A DNA stretch of 13,864 nt from Nitrospinaceae bacterium. GTDB lineage: Bacteria > Nitrospinota > Nitrospinia > Nitrospinales > VA-1. A program made the translations under genes and the position numbers. This document shows positions 8,701 to 13,864 of this stretch, in pieces. Positions within the stretch are counted from its first letter, which is position 1, and every line of letters begins with the position of its first letter. The stretch is taken from NCBI GenBank assembly GCA_016763735.1, contig JAESTE010000147.1, positions 1-13,864 of the forward strand, given 5' to 3'. Under the pieces are notes generated by a model that ran no database searches, was not told the origin of the DNA, and was given only the letters and a program-made list of their open reading frames with translations.

Positions 8701-9268
8701 GGGAACTGTCGAGCTTTCTTATGGCATCATTTTCGCGGCTTTTGAATTTAAGGATGCCCGCTGCTTCCTCAATCAAAATCCGTCTCTCTTCCGGTTTTGA
8801 GGTGATAATATCCTGAATATGTCCTTGCTCGATAATTGTAAGAACCTTCGGGCTGATTCCGGCATCCATCAGAAAATCTGTGATATCTTTCAGGCGACAA
8901 GGTATCTGATTGATGTAAAACTCACTTTCACCTGAACGGTGATAACATCGTGTGACCTTGACTTCTTCAGCCATATTGGGAACCCCGGCAATGCGGATTC
9001 CGGGCGCAACATTGGCAAGAGTGATCGAAATTTCGGCACGGTTAACCGGTTTACGGCTGCCACTGCCATTAAAAATAAGATCGGTGATGCGGGTGGTACG
9101 CAGAGTTTTTGATCTTTGCTCTCCGATGGCCCAGCGAATGGCATCGGACACATTACTTTTGCCACAACCGTTGGGGCCGACAATTGCTGTGAATCCATTT
9201 TTGAATTCCAGATTAGTGGGATCAGCAAAAGATTTAAAACCTTCTAATTCGAGATTTTTCAGGTACAT
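5711..9268 (-). CDS. smc: Chromosome segregation protein SMC
   Basis: This 1185-residue protein is a full-length bacterial Smc, the ATPase core of the Smc-ScpA-ScpB condensin that organises and helps separate sister chromosomes. The N-terminal head has the MYLKNLELEGFKSF start and Walker A GPNGCGKSN at 31-39. Long heptad-rich coiled coils run from about 165-500 and 680-1010. They flank a hinge domain at about 500-680 that contains GVVGKALDFV and ends with the glycine-rich GFVTGGSAK. The C-terminal head has the ABC signature LSGGEK at 1095-1100 and Walker B FCLLDEVDAPLD around 1119-1130, with the catalytic Glu just after the Asp. Length and all motifs are normal. AGGGG lies about 12 bases before the ATG. 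No scpA or scpB is in the window. The large plus-strand open frames inside it are antisense artefacts of the coiled coil. Confidence 0.98.
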   Translation of the reverse strand: MYLKNLELEGFKSFADPTNLEFKNGFTAIVGPNGCGKSNVSDAIRWAIGEQRSKTLRTTRITDLIFNGSGSRKPVNRAEISITLANVAPGIRIAGVPNMAEEVKVTRCYHRSGESEFYINQIPCRLKDITDFLMDAGISPKVLTIIEQGHIQDIITSKPEERRILIEEAAGILKFKSRENDAIRKLDSSRQNLERVADIVQELHRQVESLKRQAAKAERYKNFKTEIKELSLKLFAVKVRRLKAQLQTVEKELEEQTEKKTEWSARHATYENQIAKLNIEIEESLNRLNELREDIHKLTAQISNGEQTIAFKKEQQAKAKEDVESAAGEISRMNEEVESLSHQAVEQRKTLSETSQKINDQEIALEQIKEQSEQKREAVQKNQDQVQSSERKVFELFQQSAGSKNKLTEIETKSQGIEMRKQNLAKEKEETQNQIRSNQSMFQERESGHQNRIDELQQLKERQENLKQKALEGSNQAQAQVDAHSERKEGYFNKSSLLGSLEKLRSQFEGFNEGIKSLMSQQNGERIPGIREVLVDVLQTPAEYETAIETALGDKLQSVVVNSYSDSMEAIGYLKSNESGRGLFVPLNPKSTPIPPLHLNGTEGVVGKALDFVECGEDYRPVIELLLRNVVLVQDMDVAMHLHQNPEFQGTVVTLNGEMIDANGFVTGGSAKSESSRLLARNREIENLSESVKKLKAELEESQLTIESGKRAQIELETSLKQMDGEVHQKELANNNSLRDLEQLRQEMQRLESRASTLDAETMSLSQELQELGTGKSSLKVLLLEMEQKSQAGEESLAQQRTELEQSRKVLEGKSGEISGLKVLITSLIGRRENTLTEIKRLELQQQNFQQQIEKRESDRVSNQNRIVEIDNDVSVLEENVLKQSREKDILSENAVQEEESLRGNEDAQKQMDHDIRELSRKLQEITETLSQIEIKRSETRLQNVHIEERAYEDFNATREELSAAYDENIDENGTEESVKDIKEKLARLGEVNLAALSEFEKTNERYTFLKEQQDDLAESIELLHSTIEKINCTTQQRFLDTFEQVNENFKEVFARLFQGGKAELTLLDEANPLDSGIEITANPVGKSLQTLSLLSGGEKSMTAIALMFAVFKVRPSPFCLLDEVDAPLDEANVVRFQEMLKEMAVNTQFIIITHNQKTMTFANALYGITMEEKGVSKAVSVHFN

Positions 9269-9326
9269 TTAACGCTAAACCCCTGTAAAAATGATGTGTT
9301 AGAAACTCTGGGTGACTTTCACGAAG

Positions 9327-9335
9327 ATTATCCCA
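9327..9335 (-). promoter_or_regulatory. Possible extended -10 promoter of smc
   Basis: The minus strand reads TGGGATAAT, that is TGn plus GATAAT (five of six matches to TATAAT). It would start transcription near 9320, about 52 nt before the smc ATG. The -35 region is poor. The match is moderate and the assignment rests mainly on position. Confidence 0.25.
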
Positions 9336-9371
9336 ATCCCTAGGTATTGTAAAGGGAAATCATACAATGCT

Positions 9372-9380
9372 TGGTATACT
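9372..9380 (+). promoter_or_regulatory. Possible extended -10 promoter of the ArsC-like gene
   Basis: The plus strand reads TGGTATACT, a TGn-extended -10 with five of six consensus bases, followed by AA. The best TTGTAA-like -35 at 9347-9352 is spaced 22 bp away, which is too far. A start near 9387 would give a long leader of about 135 nt. Together with the minus-strand candidate at 9327-9335, it would make the 253-bp region between smc and the ArsC-like gene a divergent promoter region. Confidence 0.3.
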
Positions 9381-9447
9381 AAGTTTTCTAGGGCACAATA
9401 TGTTGTGGTTTTAAGGGTTTTTGTGTAAATCATTGATATTGCGCCAC

Positions 9448-9499
9448 TACCCTGTATTTTGGTGGATATTGGGTAAAAATCGTCATTTTATACCCAGGG
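9448..9499 (+). promoter_or_regulatory. Leader with alternative hairpins before the ArsC-like gene
   Basis: GGGTA at 9471-9475 can pair either with TACCC at 9448-9452 or with TACCC at 9491-9495. The downstream hairpin is the stronger: GGGTA-AAAAT, loop CGTC, then ATTTT-A-TACCC, a 10-bp stem with one bulge (9471-9495). CCCTG (9450-9454) can also pair with CAGGG (9495-9499). The structures lie just before the GGAG ribosome binding site at 9507-9510. This layout would allow folding-dependent control, but no known riboswitch class is recognised. Confidence 0.3.
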
Positions 9500-9521
9500 A
9501 TTAAATGGAGATTAGTTTAAT

Positions 9522-9869
9522 ATGAAGTTCTATTCTTACAACAAATGTGGAACCTGTCGAAAAGCCATCAAAGACCTTGAAGCGAAAAATATAGATTTTG
9601 AAGTGATTGACATCACTGAAAATCCGCCCAGCAAGAAAGTTCTCAAATCTGCGATCAAAGCAAGAGGCCTGCAAAAAGTGTTTAATACCAGCGGTGTCCA
9701 GTATCGGGAATTAAAAATAAAGGATAAACTGAAATCTATGACCGAGGCCGAGGCAATTGACCTGCTTGCCTCTAACGGTCGCCTGATAAAAAGACCCATC
9801 GCCGTTGATATGGATAAAATAACTGTGGGCTTTGATGCGGATGAATACAAACAAGTCTGGGGAAAATAG
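9522..9869 (+). CDS. ArsC/Spx/YffB-family thioredoxin-fold protein
   Basis: This 115-residue protein belongs to the ArsC-like thioredoxin-fold family that includes glutaredoxin-type arsenate reductase, Spx/MgsR regulators and YffB. The CGTC (CxxC) redox motif is at residues 9-12 within YNKCGTCRKA, and the family's RLIKRPI segment is in the C-terminal third. Total length matches YffB/Spx proteins (about 115-130). The CxxC pair and the absence of arsenic genes nearby argue against a dedicated arsenate reductase. A thiol reductase or an Spx-like redox regulator are both possible, so no symbol is given. The start is supported by GGAG 11 bases upstream. The Nudix gene follows after 12 bp, so the two are probably co-transcribed. 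Confidence 0.88.
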   Translation: MKFYSYNKCGTCRKAIKDLEAKNIDFEVIDITENPPSKKVLKSAIKARGLQKVFNTSGVQYRELKIKDKLKSMTEAEAIDLLASNGRLIKRPIAVDMDKITVGFDADEYKQVWGK

Positions 9870-9881
9870 TCACTTATCAAG

Positions 9882-10436
9882 ATGGATCTTTTTTTAATTA
9901 CAACCAAATTAAAAAATGAGTTTCCCCTTATTCAACGGGCGATTCAGCCCTATCCGCAAAAGGCAGCGGTTCTGGTTATACTTTATCCCAAAAACAACAA
10001 GACGCATGTGTTGATGACCAAAAGAGCGTTGCACCTGAAGTCGCATCCAGGGGAAATTAGTTTTCCCGGCGGTGTCTATGAGGAAGATAAAGACAACGAT
10101 CTTTTGGCAACCGCGCTCAGGGAAACAGCCGAGGAAGTCGGAGCCAATATAGAAGCCTCAAAGGTGATTGCCGAACTGCCCATTGTGAATACACGGTTGG
10201 GATTCGAGATCACGCCTTTCGTTTGCGTAATATCCGAAACTCTGGAGTTTGAGCCTGAAGAAGATGAGGTGGATGAGATTCTGGAAATTCCATTCACTTC
10301 CCTACTATCTACACAACAACGGGATGTGGGGTTCAGTCCAGAACAGGATATGGTGATGTACTGGTTCAAGCACCATCGAATTTGGGGAGCCTCCGCAAAA
10401 ATTTTGCTGAAAATTCAGCATCTGAGCGTGTACTGA
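9882..10436 (+). CDS. Nudix hydrolase, NudL-like CoA pyrophosphatase
   Basis: This 184-residue protein has the Nudix core RETAEEVG at 80-87, preceded by the glycine pair FPGG at 61-64. Just before lies the NuCoA (UPF0035) motif, here VLMTKRALHLKSHPGEIS at 43-60, which marks the CoA pyrophosphatase subfamily. These enzymes split CoA and its derivatives to 3',5'-ADP and phosphopantetheine in a metal-dependent reaction. The conserved C-terminal HHRIWGASAKILLK, equivalent to the IWG-TA segment of NudL, is also present. The acidic residue at the classical Nudix-box Glu position is shifted or replaced, as is usual in this subfamily. Length agrees with E. coli NudL (about 190). It lies 12 bp after the ArsC-like gene, and its TGA is the left edge of the duplicated segment described at 10435. 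Confidence 0.9.
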   Translation: MDLFLITTKLKNEFPLIQRAIQPYPQKAAVLVILYPKNNKTHVLMTKRALHLKSHPGEISFPGGVYEEDKDNDLLATALRETAEEVGANIEASKVIAELPIVNTRLGFEITPFVCVISETLEFEPEEDEVDEILEIPFTSLLSTQQRDVGFSPEQDMVMYWFKHHRIWGASAKILLKIQHLSVY

Positions 10437-10481
10437 ATTTTAATATTTAATTTATATGGGCATTGAATGGAAACGTTTAAA
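10435..10481 (+). repeat. Direct repeat, copy 1 (duplicated gene-start region)
   Basis: The 47 bases starting in the Nudix stop codon match the 48 bases at 10510-10557 except for a few substitutions and small indels. Both copies contain GAATTTTAATATTTAATTT, then ATGGG, then TTGAATGGAAACGTT. Copy 1 thus includes a decoy ATG at 10467 (METFK...), opening a 29-codon frame that ends with TAA at 10554-10556, inside the true ATP-grasp gene. A degenerate GCGTG match precedes both copies (10426 and 10499), so the duplication probably was originally a little longer. Confidence 0.85.
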
Positions 10482-10509
10482 ACTTCTTTTCCAAAGTTGC
10501 GTGGTTGCC

Positions 10510-10557
10510 GAATTTTAATATTTAATTTTCCTATGGGTATTGAATGGAAACGTTAAA
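10510..10557 (+). repeat. Direct repeat, copy 2 (carries the real ATP-grasp start)
   Basis: This is the second copy of the segment at 10435-10481, offset by about 75 bp. Its ATG at 10544 starts the ATP-grasp gene (METLKVLFL). A GGG six bases upstream (10535-10537) is the only Shine-Dalgarno-like element. The repeat therefore covers the translation initiation region and first five codons of that gene. Confidence 0.85.
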
Positions 10558-11500
10558 GGTGCTTTTTCTTGCGGCGAACTGGAGAGTTTCTCTTGTCAGG
10601 GCATTTCAAGATGCCAAGTCGCAATGCGAAACCCCTTTTCAACTGATTGCGGTAGATAGCGATGCCTTGGCCCCCGCATTACAGGCTACCGACCGGTCTC
10701 ATTCCCTGCCTCTATTTTCTGACAGCAGTTGCTTGGAGTTGCTTCTAACAATTTGCAGAACACAGGCAATCGATGCAATTATCCCTTTGACCAATAAGGC
10801 CATAGATTTTCTGAACACACACCGCGAAGAGTTGAGTGGGGGAAATCGTCGGCTGTTTATTCAGGAAAGTCCTACAATAGAAATCTGTCACGACAAATGG
10901 AACCTGTGGAAATTCATGGAGCTTGAAGGTTTCAACAGCCCTAAAACTTTTTTGCTGGCAGAGTCTGATCCGCCCGACATCTTCCCACTCATCGCCAAGG
11001 AAAGAAGAGGTGAAGGAGGAAAAAACCAGAGCATCATAGAAGATCAACGAGATCTGGATTACTGCATGGATAAATATCCACATCATATTTACCAGGAATT
11101 GATTCAAGGCAGAGAATTCAGTGTCGATTTGTTCGCAGATATCAAGGGAATCCCTCAGTTGATCGTCCCACGGGAGAGATTGTCTGTGCGCGGCGGCGAG
11201 GTTATGACAAGCAGAATAGATATGAACGAGTCCATTATAGATTCGGCGGAAGCTTTGAGCCGCAGATTGGCTTTGACAGGGCCCTGTACCCTTCAAGGGA
11301 TTCTCAATGAAAACGGGACTTTTTTATTCACTGATTTAAATCTGCGTTTTGGCAGCGGGTCGGTTCATACTATCGCTGCGGGAGGAAATATCCCTCTGAT
11401 GATTTATCAGGAGATGGCAGGTCAGAGTTTTTCCGAACCCTCCATTCAAGATCAGTCTGTTATGACACGTTATCCCGAAAGCATTTTCCATCATTCCTGA
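10544..11500 (+). CDS. ATP-grasp domain protein (CarB-like ligase)
   Basis: This 318-residue protein has the layout of ATP-grasp ligases related to the carbamoyl-phosphate synthase large subunit. The N-terminal Rossmann-like pre-ATP-grasp part is METLKVLFLAANWRVSLVRAF-like (1-110). Next comes HDKWNLWKFMELEGFNSPKTF (116-136), the segment that usually reads DK...FL...G+P-P-T. The ATP-binding lysine region is LIAKERRGEGGKN (149-161), followed by IYQELIQGREFSVD (182-195), and the metal/ATP segment TDLNLRFGSGS (263-273), normally ExNxRxGGG. Here Asp replaces the first Glu of that motif. ATP-grasp enzymes join a carboxylate to an amine or thiol through an acyl phosphate; the substrates here are unknown. 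Length is short but enough for a complete fold. The start at 10544 is within a duplicated segment. Confidence 0.82.
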   Translation: METLKVLFLAANWRVSLVRAFQDAKSQCETPFQLIAVDSDALAPALQATDRSHSLPLFSDSSCLELLLTICRTQAIDAIIPLTNKAIDFLNTHREELSGGNRRLFIQESPTIEICHDKWNLWKFMELEGFNSPKTFLLAESDPPDIFPLIAKERRGEGGKNQSIIEDQRDLDYCMDKYPHHIYQELIQGREFSVDLFADIKGIPQLIVPRERLSVRGGEVMTSRIDMNESIIDSAEALSRRLALTGPCTLQGILNENGTFLFTDLNLRFGSGSVHTIAAGGNIPLMIYQEMAGQSFSEPSIQDQSVMTRYPESIFHHS

Positions 11501-11506
11501 TATACT
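11498..11506 (+). promoter_or_regulatory. Possible extended -10 promoter of pyrF
   Basis: TGATATACT, a TGn-extended TATACT, overlaps the stop codon of the ATP-grasp gene. A start near 11513 would give a leader of about 33 nt before the TTG of pyrF. The same TATACTAA string occurs at the 9372-9380 candidate. The -35 region is weak. Confidence 0.3.
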
Positions 11507-11545
11507 AATGACAATTTTTATTAAACACACCACCATTATACTCTT

Positions 11546-12268
11546 TTGAACACCACTCTTAGTGCCAAAGACAGGCTCATTTTTGCTCTTGATGTGCCGG
11601 ATAAAAGTGAAGCCCAACGCATGGTAAAACTGCTGCAGGATTCTGTAGGCTGTTTTAAAGTGGGACTGGAGTTATTCGTTCGAGAAGGCCCTGATATTTT
11701 AAAATTAATAAAGGATCATTCATCAGCAGAAATTTTTCTCGATCTAAAACTCCACGATATCCCCGCAACGGTTCGCGGTGCTTTAAGATCTGCGGCGAAG
11801 TTGGGCGTGAAATATATCACCATCCATTCCACAGAGGGTGAAGCAATACTTGAGGCCTCGAAAGAGGTCAAAGGCTCAGGCCTCGAAGTGCTGGCGGTCA
11901 CCCTACTGACAAGCATGGGCGAGGCGCAACTCCACGATTTAGGCTCCAATCTTAAAATAGGCGATGTCGTTTTGGACAGGGCCTTGCGCGCCCGACAATC
12001 AGGGTGCGCCGGAATCATTTGTTCAGGAGAAGAAATCACATCGATAAAACAAAAATGCGGCGATGATTTTAAAGTGGTAGTACCCGGCATTCGACCGGAA
12101 TGGAGCCAAATTGTTTCCGATGATCAGAAGCGCATCACCACACCCGGAAAGGCTATTCAAGCAGGGGCTGATTTGATTGTCGTTGGTCGCCCTATCCGTG
12201 ATTCCGCCGACCCTGAAAAAGCCGCTCGCAAAATTGTTGCAGAAATAGAAGAGAGCGTTAAACAATAG
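11546..12268 (+). CDS. pyrF: Orotidine 5'-phosphate decarboxylase
   Basis: This 240-residue protein catalyses the last step of UMP synthesis, decarboxylation of orotidine 5'-phosphate, as a cytoplasmic dimer. Conserved positions include the substrate-binding Asp16 (ALDVP), Lys38 (FKVG), the catalytic D-x-K-x-x-D tetrad Asp66, Lys68 and Asp71 within FLDLKLHDIP, and the phosphate-binding segments VVPGIRPE (178-185) and VGRPIRDS (213-220). The size matches the short bacterial type. The start must be TTG at 11546: an in-frame TAA lies at 11522-11524, and no ATG occurs before residue 26, after the essential Asp16. No Shine-Dalgarno is visible. It is not clustered with other pyr genes here, which is common. 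The gap to the ATP-grasp gene is 45 bp. Confidence 0.97.
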   Translation: MNTTLSAKDRLIFALDVPDKSEAQRMVKLLQDSVGCFKVGLELFVREGPDILKLIKDHSSAEIFLDLKLHDIPATVRGALRSAAKLGVKYITIHSTEGEAILEASKEVKGSGLEVLAVTLLTSMGEAQLHDLGSNLKIGDVVLDRALRARQSGCAGIICSGEEITSIKQKCGDDFKVVVPGIRPEWSQIVSDDQKRITTPGKAIQAGADLIVVGRPIRDSADPEKAARKIVAEIEESVKQ

Positions 12269-12300
12269 TGGAATACTTCACCTGAAACAGGAACAGGAAC

Positions 12301-12750
12301 TTGCTCGTTTTTAATTTCATTTATTTATTAAGTCTGGTTTGCTGGCTGGGTAGCATCATATTCTTTTCTTTTTTCGTGGCACCGGTGGTGTTCAAGACTT
12401 TAGATCGTGAAAAGGCGGGAGAAATAGTTGGCATTATTTTTCCCCGTTACTACAAACTCGGTTATGTTTGCGGTGCTCTGATCCTGTTAAGCTTTCTGGT
12501 GATTGGCGGAGTGGGCCTGAAATGGTGTGCCTGGGGCATTATGGTTCTCGGGTCCGGATTGGCAGGCCTGGTGATAAACCCCAAAGCAAAAAAATTAAAA
12601 GAACAATTGAAGTCTTCTCCAGAGAATGAAATTTTAACTCTTGAAACAAAATTTAAAACTCTGCATTCTTTATCTGTGAAATTAAATGCCCTCGTCCTTT
12701 TTTCCGGGTTATGGTTGCTCGGATTAACAGCTTCAAATTTTCAGTTCTAA
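12301..12750 (+). CDS. DUF4149 integral membrane protein (TMEM205-like)
   Basis: This 149-residue protein looks like a DUF4149 family member. It has four predicted membrane segments at about 6-28, 54-72, 75-93 and 126-144. The characteristic CWLGSIIFFSFFVAPVVF stretch is at 14-31, with the short loop FPRYYKLGY at 47-55 and a soluble charged loop at 94-125. The function of the family is not known; TMEM205 is its eukaryotic relative. The start is TTG at 12301: a TGA stop lies in frame 15 bases upstream, and GGAACAGGAAC just upstream provides a plausible ribosome binding site. The 32-bp gap after pyrF suggests co-transcription. The next gene begins 16 bp later. Confidence 0.85.
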   Translation: MLVFNFIYLLSLVCWLGSIIFFSFFVAPVVFKTLDREKAGEIVGIIFPRYYKLGYVCGALILLSFLVIGGVGLKWCAWGIMVLGSGLAGLVINPKAKKLKEQLKSSPENEILTLETKFKTLHSLSVKLNALVLFSGLWLLGLTASNFQF

Positions 12751-12766
12751 CACAAAATAGTCCTCC

Positions 12767-13864
12767 ATGAATATTTTAGGAATTTCCGCTTTCTACCATG
12801 ACTCGGCCGCTTGCCTCGTGCGCGATGGCGAAATAATCGCCGCCGCACAGGAAGAAAGGTTCACCCGAAGAAAACACGACCCCGCGTTCCCCCACAATGC
12901 CGTTGAGTTTTGTTTGAAAAAAGGCGGCATCCAAGTATCCGATCTGGACTATGTTGGCTTTTATGACAAGCCATTTATCAAGTTCGAGCGAATCCTCGAA
13001 ACTTATTTGGGGATAGCCCCAAAAGGAATAAAACAATACCTGTCTGCCATCCCCATCTGGCTGAAAGCCAAATTGTGGACCCGGGGCAACATCAGAAAAA
13101 ACCTGGGTTACGGCGGGACTGTTTTATTTTCCGAGCACCATGAGTCACATGCTGCCAGCGCCTTCTTCCCATCACCTTTTCAGGAAGCCGCCATTCTCAC
13201 CATGGACGGTGTTGGTGAATGGGCCACCAGCAGTCTGGCTTTAGGCAAAGATAACAAAATCGAATTACTTCAGGAGTTGCACTTCCCGCATTCTCTAGGT
13301 TTACTTTATTCTGCCTTCACCTACTACCTGGGATTCAAAGTCAACAGTGGTGAATATAAAGTCATGGGATTAGCTCCTTACGGTGAACCCAAATATTGCG
13401 ATTTGATTCGCAAACATTTAATCGACCTTAAAGACGATGGTTCATTTCGCATGAATATGGATTATTTCGATTATCTAGGCGGAATGACAATGACCAATGA
13501 TAAATTCGCGGCGGTGTTCGATCACCCGACCCGAAAGTCGGAGTCGCAGCTCGGCCAGAAAGAAATGGATATCGCCGCCTCCCTGCAAGCGGTGACAGAA
13601 GAAATAATGCTGAAGATGGCCCGTCACATCCGCAAAAAAACGGACATGAAAAACCTGTGTCTGGCAGGCGGCGTTGCCCTGAATTGTGTAGGTAACGGGA
13701 AAATCCTGAAAGAGAAAATTTTTGACAACATATGGATTCAACCCGCTGCGGGTGATGCAGGAGGAGCATTAGGAGTCGCTCTTTGCATCTGGCATCAGGT
13801 GCTGGGTAATGAAAGAAAGACAAACGGCAAAGATTCCATGAAAGGTTCTTATTTAGGTCCCCAA
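12767..13864 (+). CDS. NodU/CmcH-family carbamoyltransferase (3' end outside window)
   Basis: The frame is open from the ATG at 12767 to the last base, giving the first 366 residues of a family normally about 570-620 long. Members such as NodU, CmcH and TobZ transfer a carbamoyl group from carbamoyl phosphate, through carbamoyl-AMP, to a hydroxyl of a sugar or antibiotic. Seen here are GISAFYHDSAACLV at 5-18 with the HDSA signature, AAQEERFTRRKHD at about 26-38, EHHESHAASAFFPS at 123-136, the nucleotide-binding DGVGEW at 147-152, GEYKVMGLAPYG at 195-206, LAGGVALNC at 299-307, and PAAGDAGGALG at 326-336. All conserved histidines, aspartates and glycines of this half are present. A TAG lies in frame 9 bases upstream, fixing the start. 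The acceptor is unknown; surface glycan or a secondary metabolite is likely. Confidence 0.95.
   Translation, partial: MNILGISAFYHDSAACLVRDGEIIAAAQEERFTRRKHDPAFPHNAVEFCLKKGGIQVSDLDYVGFYDKPFIKFERILETYLGIAPKGIKQYLSAIPIWLKAKLWTRGNIRKNLGYGGTVLFSEHHESHAASAFFPSPFQEAAILTMDGVGEWATSSLALGKDNKIELLQELHFPHSLGLLYSAFTYYLGFKVNSGEYKVMGLAPYGEPKYCDLIRKHLIDLKDDGSFRMNMDYFDYLGGMTMTNDKFAAVFDHPTRKSESQLGQKEMDIAASLQAVTEEIMLKMARHIRKKTDMKNLCLAGGVALNCVGNGKILKEKIFDNIWIQPAAGDAGGALGVALCIWHQVLGNERKTNGKDSMKGSYLGPQ

Noticed and set aside
8072..8800. A 242-codon plus-strand open frame inside smc
   Set aside because: It is antisense to the coiled-coil region of smc, rich in Phe and Leu from reversed Glu/Lys codons, and has no recognisable domain. 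The smc frame is certain.
9522..9869. Calling the ArsC-like gene a true arsenate reductase
   Set aside because: It has a CxxC motif like YffB/Spx relatives and no arsenic resistance neighbours, so only the family name is supported.
10745..11296. A 183-codon minus-strand open frame opposite the ATP-grasp gene
   Set aside because: There is no family resemblance or start signal, and the plus-strand frame shows clear ATP-grasp motifs.
13428..13823. Minus-strand open frames near the right end
   Set aside because: They are opposite the carbamoyltransferase, whose conserved motifs continue through this stretch; composition is Pro/Arg/Ser rich as expected of an antisense frame.

Overview
This is a gene-dense bacterial chromosomal window with 14 coding segments on both strands, short intergenic gaps, base composition that looks mid-40s %GC by eye, and no rRNA, tRNA, CRISPR array or recognisable mobile element. 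A full-length Smc, PyrF, a NudL-type Nudix protein, a GGDEF-PilZ signalling protein and a NodU-type carbamoyltransferase fit a free-living, probably Gram-negative bacterium. A Nitrospinota or deltaproteobacterial-like lineage is possible, but that is an impression and was not tested.

Left part (1-2933, plus strand): a tightly packed cluster made of the end of a radical SAM/SPASM protein, a membrane-bound family 2 glycosyltransferase of the polyprenyl-phosphate sugar synthase type, a complete radical SAM/SPASM protein and a class I methyltransferase. The first three genes overlap by 4 bp and 1 bp. This looks like part of a glycan or lipid-linked sugar modification locus.

Middle (2959-9268, minus strand): a diguanylate cyclase with a C-terminal PilZ domain; a leucine-rich-repeat protein split by a one-base frameshift; and the large chromosome-organising ATPase Smc. 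The LRR gene has a very good extended -10 promoter and a strong ribosome binding site directly upstream. Repairing the shift gives a 450-residue protein with 15 repeats, 14 of them exactly 27 residues long.

Right part (9522-13864, plus strand): an ArsC/Spx-fold protein, a NudL-like CoA pyrophosphatase, an ATP-grasp ligase, pyrF, a DUF4149 membrane protein, and a NodU/CmcH-family carbamoyltransferase that runs off the window. The Smc and ArsC-like genes diverge from a 253-bp intergenic region. A roughly 47-bp segment carrying a gene start is duplicated just upstream of the ATP-grasp gene and leaves a decoy start codon. ATP-grasp, pyrF and carbamoyltransferase all belong to families that touch carbamoyl-phosphate or pyrimidine chemistry, but a joint pathway is only a guess.

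The most notable observations are the LRR frameshift that repeat periodicity pins to a few bases, the SPASM/glycosyltransferase/SPASM/methyltransferase cluster, and the duplicated gene start. I did not find a clear, wholly new system.
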